From: Ancistrus triradiatus
Taxonomy: Eukaryota; Chordata; Actinopteri; Siluriformes; Loricariidae
DNA: 64,000 nucleotides
Direction of reading: 5' to 3'
NCBI GenBank assembly: GCA_025084515.1
Contig: JAJAGP010000569.1
Span: 1 to 64,000, forward strand
The notes below the pieces were generated by a model. It worked only from the letters and a program-made list of their open reading frames with translations. It had not been told where the DNA came from and made no database searches. Shown here piece by piece: positions 1 through 10,787 of the stretch (position 1 is the first letter of the stretch; each line of letters opens with the position of its first letter). A program made the translations under genes and the position numbers.

Positions 1-134
1 TTTATTGCAGTGACAGCAGTCATTACTTAAAAAATATGAAGTCTCCCTAGCTAGTGTGCTATATAGTGATCCCAGCGTGATATTACGAAACGGATTCATC
101 TTGCACGTTGCGTGTGGCGTCATCGAAAACGTAA

Positions 135-153
135 TGACGTAAACACGGAAGTG
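135..153 (+). promoter_or_regulatory. mbtps2: mbtps2 proximal promoter motifs (CRE-like and ETS-like)
   Basis: About 130-150 bases before the mbtps2 ATG there is a CRE/ATF-like TGACGTAA (135-142) followed at once by an ETS/GABP-like CGGAAGTG (146-153). A further GCGTCAT lies at 117-123, and no convincing TATA box is seen. Paired CRE and ETS sites close to the first codon are common in housekeeping promoters, which fits the expected wide expression of this gene. The motifs are seen directly; promoter function is inferred. Confidence 0.4.
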
Positions 154-283
154 GCACATGTAGCTTGTGTTTACGGTAGAAAAGCGTGTGTGTGGCTGTG
201 TGTGTTTGTGCGTATGACTGAACGGATGTGTTATTGGGCAGCACGTGTGTTTTCTATCACCGGTCGAACGCGTGGGTTGAAAC

Positions 284-3200
284 ATGATCCCTGTATCGGT
301 GGTTGTGTGTGTGATGGGCGGATGGTGTGCCGTTTATCTCATGGACACACTGCTCAGGGTAAAAGCCAATTACACATCGCTTTCTCTTCGTAGTTCACTT
401 CATAGGGCTAACAAGCCGATCACTTCTAGTCTGTTTTGTTCCCTTGTATAAGGAATGTGTTTGTATTTGTCATTTGTCCGTCTGTGTTAAGGCCATTAGG
501 TCTAAAGCTAACGGGTTTGAATATGTATGCAGATAGGTATCTTGTTATATTTGCAGGTTATTATAGTTAACACACTGAAACTACATTAAAACTAAGTTTA
601 AAACTACTACCAAAAGAGAAATATTCTATCGGAATAGAAAAACAAGTCAGCAGTTATAGCTCGGAGTTCTTGGTCAGTCACAAATTGCCTTATCATCCAT
701 ACGTAGTGTATAGAAGCTGTTCACTGGGCACTAGTGCTTAAGTCTTGATGCATGCTCAGTAATCCAGGTAAGTAAATCCCAGAGAGTTGGGAGAAACGTT
801 TCTGTCACTCATCTAAGTGTATTTTTCAGTCTTAGCTATTTGTAGTCTTCCCCAAACTTATATAGAGCACATTTGCATAACGACAGACACCAGCACCATT
901 GATGGTAATGATCCTACCTGGGCTTTCATCAAAGGGGAAAGAGGGCAATCGCTATCTAAGCTTAAACCAGTGGTGATTCCATATGTGGTGGGAATTGCGG
1001 AACAATTGAGATGCATATTTTCCAAAGGCCACGCCTTGCAAACGTGGTATGAAAATGTGTTGTATATAAGATTGGAGAAGTTTTCCAACTACCTGAGACT
1101 TAAGATGTCACTTAGATGAGTGATGAAATGTTTCTCCAATGAAAACCTTGTCCAGATGAACTGATTCAACTTTCTGGAATGTGTATTCCGACATAACTTC
1201 CGACATAAATACACATTCAGCAGAAATTCCCGGCCAAGCGATACATAGTACTATACTCTCTCACACTTGGATGAGGAAGTCAGCAGTGTGTGACGTAGGA
1301 AGGATCACGTAGCAGGAGTGATTAGTGCGGGGAAATGTAGTGAGCAAGTCGTGGTCGCACAATAATCGTATTTGTTTTTCCTTTTCAATACATTATTCAA
1401 TAAATTACATTTTCTATTAAATACTTTATTGTAGAATAAACTTTATGTTAAAGACAACTGTAGTTGTAAGTGTTTTAAGCATGTTAATGTATGCTATGCT
1501 ATTATATAAAACCAAACACGGTACATCATCCAAAATACACCATACCTACTGTGCACCATTTTGTTGATGGGCTGTTTTCTTATAGCCTGAAGTGGCATTC
1601 AGCCAGGATTGAATTGAATATGGGTGAAAACCTGAGGGCTCCTGGTATATAGCTAACAATAGGCAGGTGGTCCAGCAAAACATAAACCCTAAACACACAC
1701 ACAAAAATGCAGTGACTCTGTTAAGTCAGGTGTAAAGACAAACACTGACTATTTAAAGAATTAAAATGATTTTCTGTAGGCATTTAGTTCTGTAAGTGCA
1801 TGTAGTTAAGGTCAAGATACAAGCCAGGTGTGAGCTGCATGAAAGGTCCAAGTGTAAAGAGCTTGACAAGAGATTTGACATGCTAATGACCATTGGATTC
1901 GCATTATCTGAATATTCATTATCCAAGTCATTTCCCAGAATAAGATACAGAATATCAGAGTTTGACTGTTATAAGGTAGTGTTAAGACCAAAAGCAGGAA
2001 TACTGCCATTAACAGAAAATATGTGTAACTGACTTAAATAGACTAAGAACCCATTGTAACAATCAGCCAGATGAAAAAGGTGTATTGGTACGTAAACTTT
2101 AACAAACTAACATTGTTCTATATGTTTGTTTTTTTTTTGTATTCCAGTCCAGTTCAGGGAAGATCCGCTATGAATCATGGCTCTCCTCCAGTGGTTTAGC
2201 TCTGTCCCCTTTCCACATCCGCTGGCACACCAGTATCTTCAATCCACTGTTTGCCAGATGTGCTCGTCTCAACCCTCACTTTCTGTATCTATGGTAAGCC
2301 TCATGTGATGTGTTTTATAGGAGCGTTGTTTTAGTTTGCTTCATCAGATTTACACTGGAGCCTAACTGCATGACTATGCCAACCAGTTTCTAGACTTATT
2401 TTCTCTGTATGTTCAAGTTCTGTGAAATTGCGTGTTATGCGATCTGGACACTGTCTGAACATCGGATTAAATATACTTATATTCTTTATGTTATATAGCA
2501 AAGCTGTGGGGACTTAGGAGCCATGATACTGTAGTGTTTTCATACATTGATTTATTTGTGCCACATATTACTGCCACATTGATTTTCTTTTTTTGCTGTT
2601 TAAGATGGGTAAAATCTCATTTCATTGACTTGTTCAGTCCTTCTCTCTCTCTCTCTCACACACACACATTTATAGAATATGAGTGTTTTTTATGTGACAG
2701 CGCAACATTTTTCCCTTATTTCCTTTTCAAATATTTAATGCAGGTTTCAGTGCTGGGATGGTGTTTTGGCGTCGTGGCAATGTTTGGCTCAGTACTGCTG
2801 CTAGGTCACCTTTCTGCAGCCCTAGGCTCAAATGATGGCTGAGACACCTGAGGGAATCCATGAGCAGGTTGCTGCAGTTGTTGGTAGTAGAGACACTTTT
2901 GTAACTTGCTTTTTGCTGTAATTCAATGTGAGTACCAGAGACATGTAGTAATGTGGATGAAAGACATACAAAGGCAATGGACTGAAGATGAGGAACTCGA
3001 TGTATGTTAATGTTTGAGCTACAAGCACTTTAGTGAAGCCGAGGTTCCTTCGTTAAATGGGGCGAATTCCATCGTTCATTTAAAAAAGTCTTCTCCAAAA
3101 TGACCTACTATTATGAAATATGCGTTACCACGATTAAATTTGCCTTGACTCTGATGGAGTATTGTGGCCATTATTGCCCACCCCTATATGAACATCTCCG

Positions 3201-6200
3201 TTACAGGTCCTAGTCTTTACTTTGTCCTCCTCTTTCTGTCCCTAAACATATTTACTACAGAATTGTCTTTGACATTCGCTGAGATGATGTTTTGTTCTGT
3301 ATGCGCTCTGAGCCTTTACACTTACTATTATTTTGTATTGATGGTATCGGTGCCGGGTGTGAATCTGCCATCGCCAGTTGGCCTATTTCTTCATTTGCTA
3401 TTTGGTCAGTGGTGCTCATACACGAGTTTGGCCATTGGGTGCAGCACTGAGGTAGAGTTTAAATGGACCTCCTCACATTGCTTTTTTTTTTTTTTGCTGG
3501 TTTTACAAGATTCCGTTGAATTGGAGCTTTGTTACTGTATAATAGAAGTAAATGCATTGAACTTGTAGAACATATATTTGTCTATTTCTAATGAGTACAT
3601 TGCGCAAAACCATTTTGGAACAAACCAAATAGACGCAGAAAGCAAGATCCTTTTGACTCTGCTACTGGTGAGCTGTTTTATTGTGAATAGTCAGAAAATG
3701 TTTCACAGTTTGAAAAGTGTTTTCTAATAGATCAATCACACCTCATTTTGCTACAAGACAATGCTCCTCGCCTACACTGCCCAGACGACCATCAGGCTTG
3801 TGTTTTCGCCTGGCCAGAGTCCTATTGGACTCATTAATCCCAGGCTACCAAGAAATGTCCTTTCAGCTACTCATACACTGTTTTTTGTCATCAGCGCTGA
3901 GTGGAACAATACTGACTGCAAGGATAACCCCCAGATATAGCATTTCAAGAACGGAAAGCTATCCTAATAGGTTGCTTTTAATGATGTTATAAACCTATTC
4001 AATGGTTATTTTTGTGTCATTCATTTACAAATGAGTGCACACTGTTCTTTGTACCTGTGGAAAATACAAAAATAGTCAACAACCATAGTTACGCCTCTTC
4101 CCCTCGTGACCTGACTGTGCTTTTAATAGTGCAAGGTGAGGGCGATGGTTTCGGGCTGTTCCTGTTTGTGATCAACCCTGGTGCCTTCGTCGATCTGTTT
4201 AACCACCCCACCTGACCCTCATCTCAGCCCAACAGTGCAGCAGCTGCGCATTTTCTGCGCAGGTGTGTATGAGCAGATGCGGTCACCTCCTGTTCATTAA
4301 TCTTCTGGTTCAAATTGGGCATTCTATGTAATAGACATAGATGGAGCCAGATCTACTTAATCTTACAGATTTGAAGTCAACACTATTGGAAGTAGGTTTG
4401 GAGGTTAAAAAGAGTTTTATGCTCAATGTCTTCTCAACCTAATTCCGCAAAGCCTTGCAATTAATTGTGTATTTATTTTACATCATATAAAAAGTCTTTA
4501 TGTTTTTCCGCGGACACAGACAGTTTATTGAGATATTGCACCCTCTAGTGGAGAGTAATGCTGAGCAAGTTTTTAAGCATGGTTGTTTTTCCGAGACCAG
4601 TGGTTTTCGGCAGTGGTACTGCTAGGCCATCGCCAAATGTTTTTCTTTTTTACCTGTTTTGCTAAGTAAAATATTTATTTTATCTATGCAACTAAGGTGG
4701 GACAGATATCTCAATTTATCTGCAAAAATAAACATATTAGTTCGAGCTCATTGATTGGTCTGGCTTTAGTACAAAACATCTCATTAGGTGAGTCATACAA
4801 ATCTGTGTATTTTTAGTGCTTATTTGTTGTGTGGTTATGCAACCAAGTGAAATTAGATAGGTTACATTGATTGTTGTGCTGTATTTACTTAGATTTTAAA
4901 TGGTCAATAAAATTTTCTGTTTTTTGAACTTACAACCTTCCTGTTAGCAGTCCAAAGCCACCACGGTAAATGTACATTTATGTCTGTGCTACCTTCCAAA
5001 ATTATTGTTTCAGAGGTACTACGTAGCTTACCAATGTCCTTTAAAGAAATTGTATAGGAATTTGAGCCTGGGTTTATGTAAAAGGCCTTAGTGATACCCA
5101 CTATCTCTGTCAGCTCTGATCAGCGTAATATATAGTGGTTTATATATAGCACTGGAGAAAATGAAGCAAAATTAAAACACCGCATTTCCCTTGTGCTCTG
5201 TGTTTTGGTGTGCAGGAGTATGGCATAACTTCATGCTGTGTGTGGCCACTGTGTGCTTCCTCCTCCTGCTGCCTCTCCTCCTCTTCCCTCTATACTACAC
5301 TGGAGCAGGGGCCTTGGTCACGGAGGTTTTGGAGGTCAGTGAGAATGCCTACCAATGTAATTTTCTATCTGTATCATTACCGTGGATCGTGGTGTTTATC
5401 ATCCTCAGTCATCTCATATATATTTAGAAGTCTGCTCTGTGGTCGCTCTCGTTCTCGTTTTCTCTCTCTCTCTCGCGCTCTCTCTCTCTCGCGCTCTCTC
5501 TGCCTCTGCTGTCACAGGGCTCTCCATCAAGTGGCCCACGTGGCCTGTTTGTGGGAGATCTTGTCATTCGAGTGGAAGACTGCACTGTGAAGGGGATGGA
5601 CGACTGGCACACCTGCATCCAGCAGCTCACCCACCAGTCCCAGATCGGCTACTGTGTCCACGAGTCCACCCTACAGCTCAACCGTGCAGCCGACAGAGGT
5701 ACCAACTTTAATGCACAGAGGGAGAGGGAGAAAGAAGCTGACCCCATGTTAATCAGTATTATATAGGGGGGAATTCACAGTTTAATTTGCCCTTGTCAGA
5801 GAACACAAAATGCACATGTAAGCATGCCCTTCATGGGACGTCAGTCCGTCACAGGGCCAGCAGGGTTCACTATTGCAGTGCTGGGGAGTGATACGTTACC
5901 TGGTCCTCAGACTCAGCCAGGCACAGGACTCGAACCCAGGTCGGTGCTGTGGTCGAGGGTCTTAGTCTTACGACTTTTACACAGAACTGTAACGAAATAG
6001 AGATAATACTGTTTAGATAAATAAAATGAAATACATGTTTTATATGTATTTATTGTAATATATTGTACAATAATAACAATGAATAACAACATAATGTAAA
6101 ATAACCTATAAATTTTAATAAACTACAAAGTAAAAAATACATCAAAGTATTCTTGTCAAAATCACCCATGCTAACTCCACGTTACTAACACAAGTATTTT

Positions 6201-9200
6201 AAAATGCCGTTATCAACAGTTTCTGTTTCTTGACCTTATGAGGCAACCGTACCTATGGGGGGGGGCCCCCCCCTGTGGTCTGAATTCGTACCTTAATCCT
6301 TTTCCCTACCATCTACATATCAAATATAATAGTATGTAAATATAATATCATCATTGGCTTGTCTGCAACAGAATTGAGACGATTCGTACAGACTTTGCTC
6401 ATACTGTGCGCCAGTAGATTGTGTCTAGATTACTGTGCAAGGTTAACAACATGCCCTGGGACACCAGATAACGTTTGGCATTTGCTGTTTCTAATAAAGT
6501 GGTGCTATTAAATGAGTACTCTGCATTAAAAATGAATATTCTGGTAAGGGATATTGTGTTTTGTGTTGTTTACTGACTTATTAATAAGTGATAAATGCAT
6601 TTTGTGGAGCCTATGTCCCTCCCTTTTACATTTCCATTACATTTTCAGCATTTAGCAAGACTCTCCCTACAGGATCAACTTAAGCTGGTCCCTGGTGGGA
6701 CTGTGGTGCCTGCGGTTAAGGTACTGGACTCTGGACCAGAAGGTCCCGGGTTCAAATCCCGCCTCTGCCAAGCTGCCACTGTTGGCTCCTTGAGCAAGAC
6801 CCTTAACCCACAATTGCTTGGATTGTAAGACTGTACGAATTCTAAGTCGCTCTGGATAAGGGCGTCTGCTAAATGCTGTAAATGTAAATGTACAACTTTA
6901 CAATCCAGGCAATTGTGGGTTGAGGGCCCTGCTCAACGACCCAACAATGGCAGTTTTTGAGAGAGGTGGGATTTGAACCCTGGATCTTTTGACCCATAGT
7001 CCAGTACCTTAACCACTAGCCTTGATTAATGCATTAAAATTTTTGTGATTACCGTATTTTTCGGACCATAAGGCGCACTTAAAATCCTTTAACTTTCTTG
7101 AAAATAGACGGTGCGTCTAATGTATGAATTAATTCTGGTTGTGCTTTCTGACCTAGAACCGATTGTAGATGGTACACGGCGCTCATAAATCTGTCAAAAT
7201 GTGTTAGCACGGCCTTGGTAAGTTACTACGCTTACGGCCACCGTAGTGCGCAGCATAGCGGAGTAATATGATCTGTGCTTCACCATTACGGTGTGTGCAT
7301 TCATTCATTCATTTTCGAAGCGGATTTCAAACACAACACTATCAGTCACGCAGTACAACATGGACATAGAGCAGCTGCGAGAGAATTCAACATTAACAAA
7401 TCAATGGTACGGAAGTGGAGGAAGCAAGAAGACGCCCTGAGCCAGGTAAAGACCAAACTGAGCTTCCGACGGAACTTAAGAGTTTTGTTTCATTTTATGC
7501 GTCTTATAACCCGGTGCGCTTTATGTATGATATACCCGTTAGCAGTCGATCGTTGATATTGCGTCTTATAATCCGGTGCGCTTTATGGTCCGAAAAATAC
7601 GGTAAATGAAATATTTTGATTGCTTGACAGCACTAGTGGGTTTTTTTTGTACAATCCAAGCAAGTGAGGGTTGTCAGCCTTAACTAATGGCCAAACAGAA
7701 GCAGGTTAGAAGTGCTGGGACTTGAACCCACATCAACAGTCTAGTAGCTTAACCTGTGCATCACTTCTAAAAAAGTGTGCTGTATTGTTCTGGAAGCCCA
7801 GCAAAATGTTCCCATGCTCCTGTAGCAGACATCTTACATTTCTTTTCCTTTTGCAGAGTACAAGCGCCTGGATGGCACGATGGAGTGCTGCAGTAATAAC
7901 AGCATGACTGATCTTTGCTTTGCTTACAGCGATAATCTGAACAGCAAGATGGTGAGTCAACACACGCTCATACAACCCACTCACAGGGACGTGGGGAATC
8001 TTAGCATTCTGTGCTCAACCTTCAATCTTTGTCTCAGTTTTGCAGCTTACCAGCGGAATACCATCCAGCGAGCAGGACGTGTCACACCAACATGACTGGC
8101 CCAGGCTGAAATCACCCTAGCGTGTGTGATCCCCCTCACTGGAGAACCAGACCCGGCCTGATCCGGGTCAAACACCCCCCCCAGGCAGACATGCTGTTTG
8201 TGGGCCCCCTACCCTTCACACCTCCCGTACTCAGGCACTTTAGAATTGCAAGGCGATGATATGGAATCAGTGCTTTCTGGGTAATGTCATGTATTGGCTG
8301 ACTCTTTTCTCTCATGCAGTGATCCTCCCACTTCGTGCCTCGTCTCGTCTTCCTTCACTTGGGACCTGCCGGTGATGCGGTGACCCTGTGCAAGTACCTT
8401 TCTCCTTTTTGAATCTGGCTTTTAATGCATAAAGACCACAGTTCCACACCATTTTTTCCAGTGGCGCATGTTAATTGGGTTGTGTGTGTGCTGTTTTGTT
8501 TGCTTTTAGATGATCACAGATAAACAAGATGATTCAGAGCCTGAGGACCTATTTGTTTTATGTGTCTCCTCAGTGGATAAGAATGTACAGTGGGCAAAAA
8601 AAGTATGTAGTCACCACTGATTGTGCAAGTTTTCTCCTACTTTAGAAAGATGAGAGAGGTCTGTAATTTTTCATCATGGACACTTCAACATGAGAGACCA
8701 AATGAGAAAAAAAATCCAGGAAACACATTGTAAGGATTTTAAAGAATTTCATTGTAAATAAAGGTGGAAAATAATTTATTTGGTCATTAAAAAGTTTCAA
8801 CTCAATACTTTGTAACATAACCTTTGTTGCAATGACAGAGGTCAACGTTCCTGTTAAGTCGTACCAGTTGGGCACACACTGTAGCTGGTATTTTTGGCCC
8901 ATTCCTCCCTGCACATCTCCTCTAGACAGGGATGTTTTTGGGGCAACACGGACTTTCAACGCCCTCCACAAATTTTCTATGGGGTTGCGGTCTGGAAACT
9001 GGCTAGGCCACTCCCGGAGCTTGACATGCTTTTTACTGGCAAACTCCTTTGGTTGCCCGAGCCGTGTGTTTGGGATCATTGTCATGCTGGAGACCCAGCC
9101 ACGTTCCATCTTCAATGCTCTTCACTGATGGAAGGGGTTTTGGCTTAAAATCTTCACGATACATGGCCTCGTTCATTCTTCCCTTAAACCAGATTCATTC

Positions 9201-10370
9201 GTCCCTGTCCCCTTTTGCAGAAACAACAGCCCCAAAGCATAGGTTTCCACCCCCATGCTTCACAGTAGGTATGGGTGTTTCTTGGGATGCGACTCACATT
9301 CTTCTTCCTCCAGTTGAGTTTTTTCCCAAAAACGTTCCTTATTTTGGTTTCATCTGACCACATGATATTCTCCAGTTCTCTCTGGTCATCCATTGCTCTC
9401 TGAAACTTCAGACAGTCCTGGACATGGTACTGGCTTTAAGCAGGGGGACCGCCTCGCACTGCAGGATCTGAGTCCGGTGTTACTGATGGTAGCCTTTGTT
9501 TACTTTGTGACCCAGCTCGTGCAGGTCATTCATCAGGTCCCTCGTGTAGTTCTGGGATTTTTGCTCACTGTTCTCATGATCATTTTGACCCCATGGGATG
9601 AGATCTTGCATGGAGCCCCAGATCGAGGGAGATTATCAATAGTCTTGTATTTCTTCCAGTTTCTTACAATTGCTTCAACAGATGATTTAGTCACACCAAC
9701 CTGCTTTCCTGTTGTAGATTCACTCTTCCCAGCCTGGTGCAGGTCTACAATTTTCTTCATGGTGTCCTTCGACAGCTCTCTGGTCTGTCTGCCTGAGGCT
9801 GTGGACAGGCGTCTTAATACAAATAACGAGTAGAGGGCAGAAGAGCTTCTTAAAGAAGTTCTTACAGGTCTGTGCGAGCCAGAAATCTTGCTTGTTTGTG
9901 GGTGACCAAATACTTATTTTCCACCATGATTTACAATTACATTCTTTTAAAATCCTACAATGTGATTTCCTGGATTTTCTTTTCTCATTTTGTCTCTCAT
10001 AGTTGAAGTGTACCTATGGTGATAAATTACAGACCTCTTTCATCTTTCTAAGTAGCACTTGCTCAATCATTGGCTGACTAAATACTTTTTATCCCCACTG
10101 TAATTTCTGCAGATCAAGTAAGTTTAACTTAACCGCTGCTCTTTCAGATATCTGGTGTCGTTGTCGGGGGCTCTGGCTGTAGTGAACGCTGTGCCGTGCT
10201 TTGCTTTGGACGGCCAGTGGATGCTGAATGCCTTTCTAGAAGCCACTCTGAGTTCACAGCTTCCGGAGAAAAGCAGCCGGGAGCTGCTGGGTTTCTTCAT
10301 CCTGCTGGGAGGCAGTGCCCTACTGGCTGCCAATGTGGCTCTAGGATTATGGATGGTCACGGCACGATAA
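284..10370 (+). CDS. mbtps2: Site-2 protease (membrane-bound transcription factor peptidase, site 2), 11 exons, frame broken in five exons
   Basis: Multipass M50 zinc metalloprotease of Golgi membranes; the family cuts SREBP and ATF6 inside the membrane after site-1 cleavage. Exons: 1 284-358 (MIPVSVVV start and first membrane segment), 2 2148-2293 (ends FLYLW), 3 about 2744-2883, 4 about 3350-3451 (HEFGH zinc motif at 3421-3435), 5 about 4130-4262 (PGAFVDLF), 6 5216-5334 (GVWHNF and a hydrophobic segment), 7 5518-5698 (PRGLFVGD, PDZ-like region), 8 7857-7951 (YKRLDG, cysteine pair), 9 about 8038-8243 (IRVKHPP), 10 about 8320-8393, 11 10148-10370 (NAVPCFALDGQ, the LDG metal-ligand motif; stop TAA). 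Exons 1, 2, 6, 7, 8 and 11 are open with matching phases. Exons 3, 4, 5, 9 and 10 need one-base corrections to read on. Exon number equals human MBTPS2. Identity is firm; whether the breaks are real or assembly errors is open. Confidence 0.93.
359..2147. other. mbtps2: mbtps2 intron 1
   Basis: Large first intron between matching phase-0 splice sites (GT at 359, AG at 2146-2147). Apart from the inverted-repeat element at 790-1137 I see no gene; the A/T-rich remainder holds no recognised element. Confidence 0.7.
790..1137. mobile_element. Inverted-repeat element with Penelope-like coding remnant
   Basis: A roughly 40-bp arm at 790-832 recurs in inverted form at 1097-1137, flanking about 260 bp. 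The + strand between is open and translates to a stretch with IPYVVGIAEQLRCIF, which resembles the region between reverse transcriptase and endonuclease in Penelope-like elements (IPY...LS..L..IF pattern). It lies in mbtps2 intron 1. The inverted repeat is seen directly; the Penelope link is from recall and moderate. Confidence 0.45.
2744..2883 (+). pseudogene. mbtps2: mbtps2 exon 3, frame disrupted
   Basis: The acceptor (ATGCAG, ending 2743) and the donor (GT at 2884) are present. In between, the homologous peptide jumps frame: FSAGMVF, then GVVAMFGSVLLLGHL, then AQMMAETPEGIHEQ each sit in a different frame. Relative to the family sequence there is an extra T in the TTT at 2745-2747, an extra T in the TTTT after GTG, and an extra G just before the AQMMAE segment. 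The codons between the breaks are well conserved, so the lesions are recent or artefactual. Confidence 0.75.
3350..3451 (+). pseudogene. mbtps2: mbtps2 exon 4 with HEFGH zinc motif, frame disrupted
   Basis: This exon encodes VPGVNLP, then QLAYFFICYLVSG, then VLIHEFGH, in three different frames. HEFGH (3421-3435) matches the HExGH zinc-binding motif of site-2 proteases, here with two catalytic histidines and the glutamate kept. The region after it, which should continue as a short Ala/Leu/Arg stretch, is also out of frame, ending at a GT donor at 3452. No clean AG acceptor is visible just before 3350, where one is expected, so that splice site may itself be damaged. Confidence 0.7.
3680..3980 (+). 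other. Possible decayed transposase fragment in mbtps2 intron 4
   Basis: An out-of-frame stretch contains LLQDNAPRLH followed by fragments resembling the QDNAP...H region of DDE transposases. No terminal repeats are visible. It may be a very old DNA transposon remnant; evidence is weak. Confidence 0.25.
4130..4262 (+). pseudogene. mbtps2: mbtps2 exon 5, frame disrupted
   Basis: The strongly conserved block FGLFLFVINPGAFVDLF is readable, then the frame is lost within FTTHLTLIS and regained as VQQLRIFCA before a GT donor at 4263. Compared with the family there are about four extra single bases and at least one missing base in this 133-nt exon. The phase of the last codon (GCA G) joins correctly to intact exon 6, giving CAGVWHNF. 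Confidence 0.72.
5461..5500 (+). repeat. TC-rich microsatellite (with GCGC interruptions)
   Basis: (TC)n tract interrupted twice by GCGC, ending 17 bases before the AG acceptor of mbtps2 exon 7. It serves as that exon's polypyrimidine tract. Confidence 0.85.
6697..6890 (+). repeat. tRNA-derived SINE (family A)
   Basis: Begins GGGACTGTGG with a tRNA-like head (A-box-like GTGCCTGCGGTTAAGG, B box GGTTCAAATCCC), then a central GCCACTGTTGG block, and a tail with GTCGCTCTGGATAAGGGCG and TGTAAATG repeats. The tail resembles those of fish SINEs mobilised by L2-type LINEs. It lies in mbtps2 intron 7. Confidence 0.85.
6891..7024 (-). repeat. tRNA-derived SINE (family A), tail-truncated, inverted against its neighbour
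   Basis: Reverse-strand copy of the same family, from the ACAATCCAGGCAATTG segment to the head at about 7024, with the B-box complement GGGATTTGAACCC. It lies tail-to-tail with the copy at 6697-6890. Confidence 0.8.
7052..7602. mobile_element. Non-autonomous pogo/Tigger-like element
   Basis: Terminal inverted repeats CCGTATTTTTCGGACCATAA / TTATGGTCCGAAAAATACGG are nearly perfect and flanked by TA on both sides. Inside, 7275-7480 encodes SHAVQHGHRAAAREFNINKSMVRKW..., a CENP-B/pogo-type helix-turn-helix fragment. No catalytic domain remains. It lies in mbtps2 intron 7. Confidence 0.8.
7650..7765 (-). repeat. Degenerate SINE (family A)
   Basis: Reverse-strand, strongly diverged copy: ACAATCCAAGCAAGTG, ...GGGACTTGAACCC and a decayed head. 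It lies just before mbtps2 exon 8. Confidence 0.5.
8038..8393 (+). pseudogene. mbtps2: mbtps2 exons 9 and 10, frame disrupted
   Basis: Exon 9 (about 8038-8243) begins FCSLPAEY and has the luminal Cys/Thr-Asn segment, then meets an in-frame TGA. The downstream blocks IPSLENQT, LIRVKHPPQADMLFVGP lie in other frames because of single extra C residues. Exon 10 (about 8320-8393) encodes HFVPRLVFLHLDLPVM followed by TLCK only after removing extra G residues. Its donor reads AAGTACC and joins exon 11 in the expected phase. Exon ends are approximate. Confidence 0.7.
8588..10100 (-). mobile_element. Tc1-like DNA transposon, transposase broken (family 1)
   Basis: Flanked by TA; the ends CAGTGGGCAAAAAAAGTATG and ...TTTTTATCCCCACTG are inverted. 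Reverse-strand transposase pieces are in three frames: helix-turn-helix MKKIVDLHQAGKSESTTGKQ (9533-9760), the WSDETK catalytic block (9184-9393) and WPSQ...PIENLW (8642-9115). The frame is broken several times, so the copy is inactive. It sits in intron 10 of mbtps2, antisense to the gene. Confidence 0.88.
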
Positions 10371-10519
10371 CGGACAGCTGCCTCCTCCTGTAAGGGATCC
10401 CAGGGAGGAGCGGTTTCTTTTAATGAACTAGTTACTTTTTTAAAAATCTCTCTCTCTCTCTCACTCACTAGTCCTGTAACCTGGGTTGGTCATGGGGGCA
10501 CTATTTTATCACTTGCCGT
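10371..10519 (+). other. mbtps2: mbtps2 3' flank / probable start of 3' UTR
   Basis: Sequence just after the TAA stop. It contains a short (TC)n run at 10448-10461 and no clear AATAAA signal before the SINE at about 10520, so the mRNA end cannot be placed. Confidence 0.4.
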
Positions 10520-10787
10520 GGACAGGAGTAGCCTGTTGGAGCCCGTCCCTCTCCAGGCCCAACCAACGTACACGTACACATACATACACATTCATACTGG
10601 GCCAATTTAGAGCAAACAGTTATGTCTTTGGAATGTGGGAGGGAACGGGAGTACCCAGCGGAAACCCACATGGACACAGGGAGGACATGCAGACTCGACA
10701 CAGGCGGAGTCTGAGATCGGGGTTGAACCAGGGATCTCTGGAGCTATGAGGTGACCGCACTAACCACTTGTGCCACCGTGCCGCCCA
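10520..10787 (-). repeat. SINE-like repeat (family B)
   Basis: Reverse-strand element whose head reads GGCGGCACGGTGGCACAAGT with a B-box GGTTCAACCCC, then TCCAGAGATCCC, GTCTGCATGTCCTCC and CATTCCAAAGACATAAC. Two related copies occur at 17535-17700 and 35255-35400. Confidence 0.7.

Noticed and set aside
112..393. 93-codon open frame at the window start
   Set aside because: It runs in another frame across the mbtps2 promoter, exon 1 and its donor. The exon 1 frame beginning at 284 matches MBTPS2 and joins exon 2 in phase.
6697..6760. tRNA gene candidates in the SINE heads
   Set aside because: The tRNA-like heads carry A and B box words but are joined to a SINE body and tail, and are present in a dozen copies; I do not call them functional tRNA genes.
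9393..9833. 146-codon + strand open frame
   Set aside because: It is the complement of the Tc1 transposase on the - strand (8588-10100); the real coding signal is antisense.
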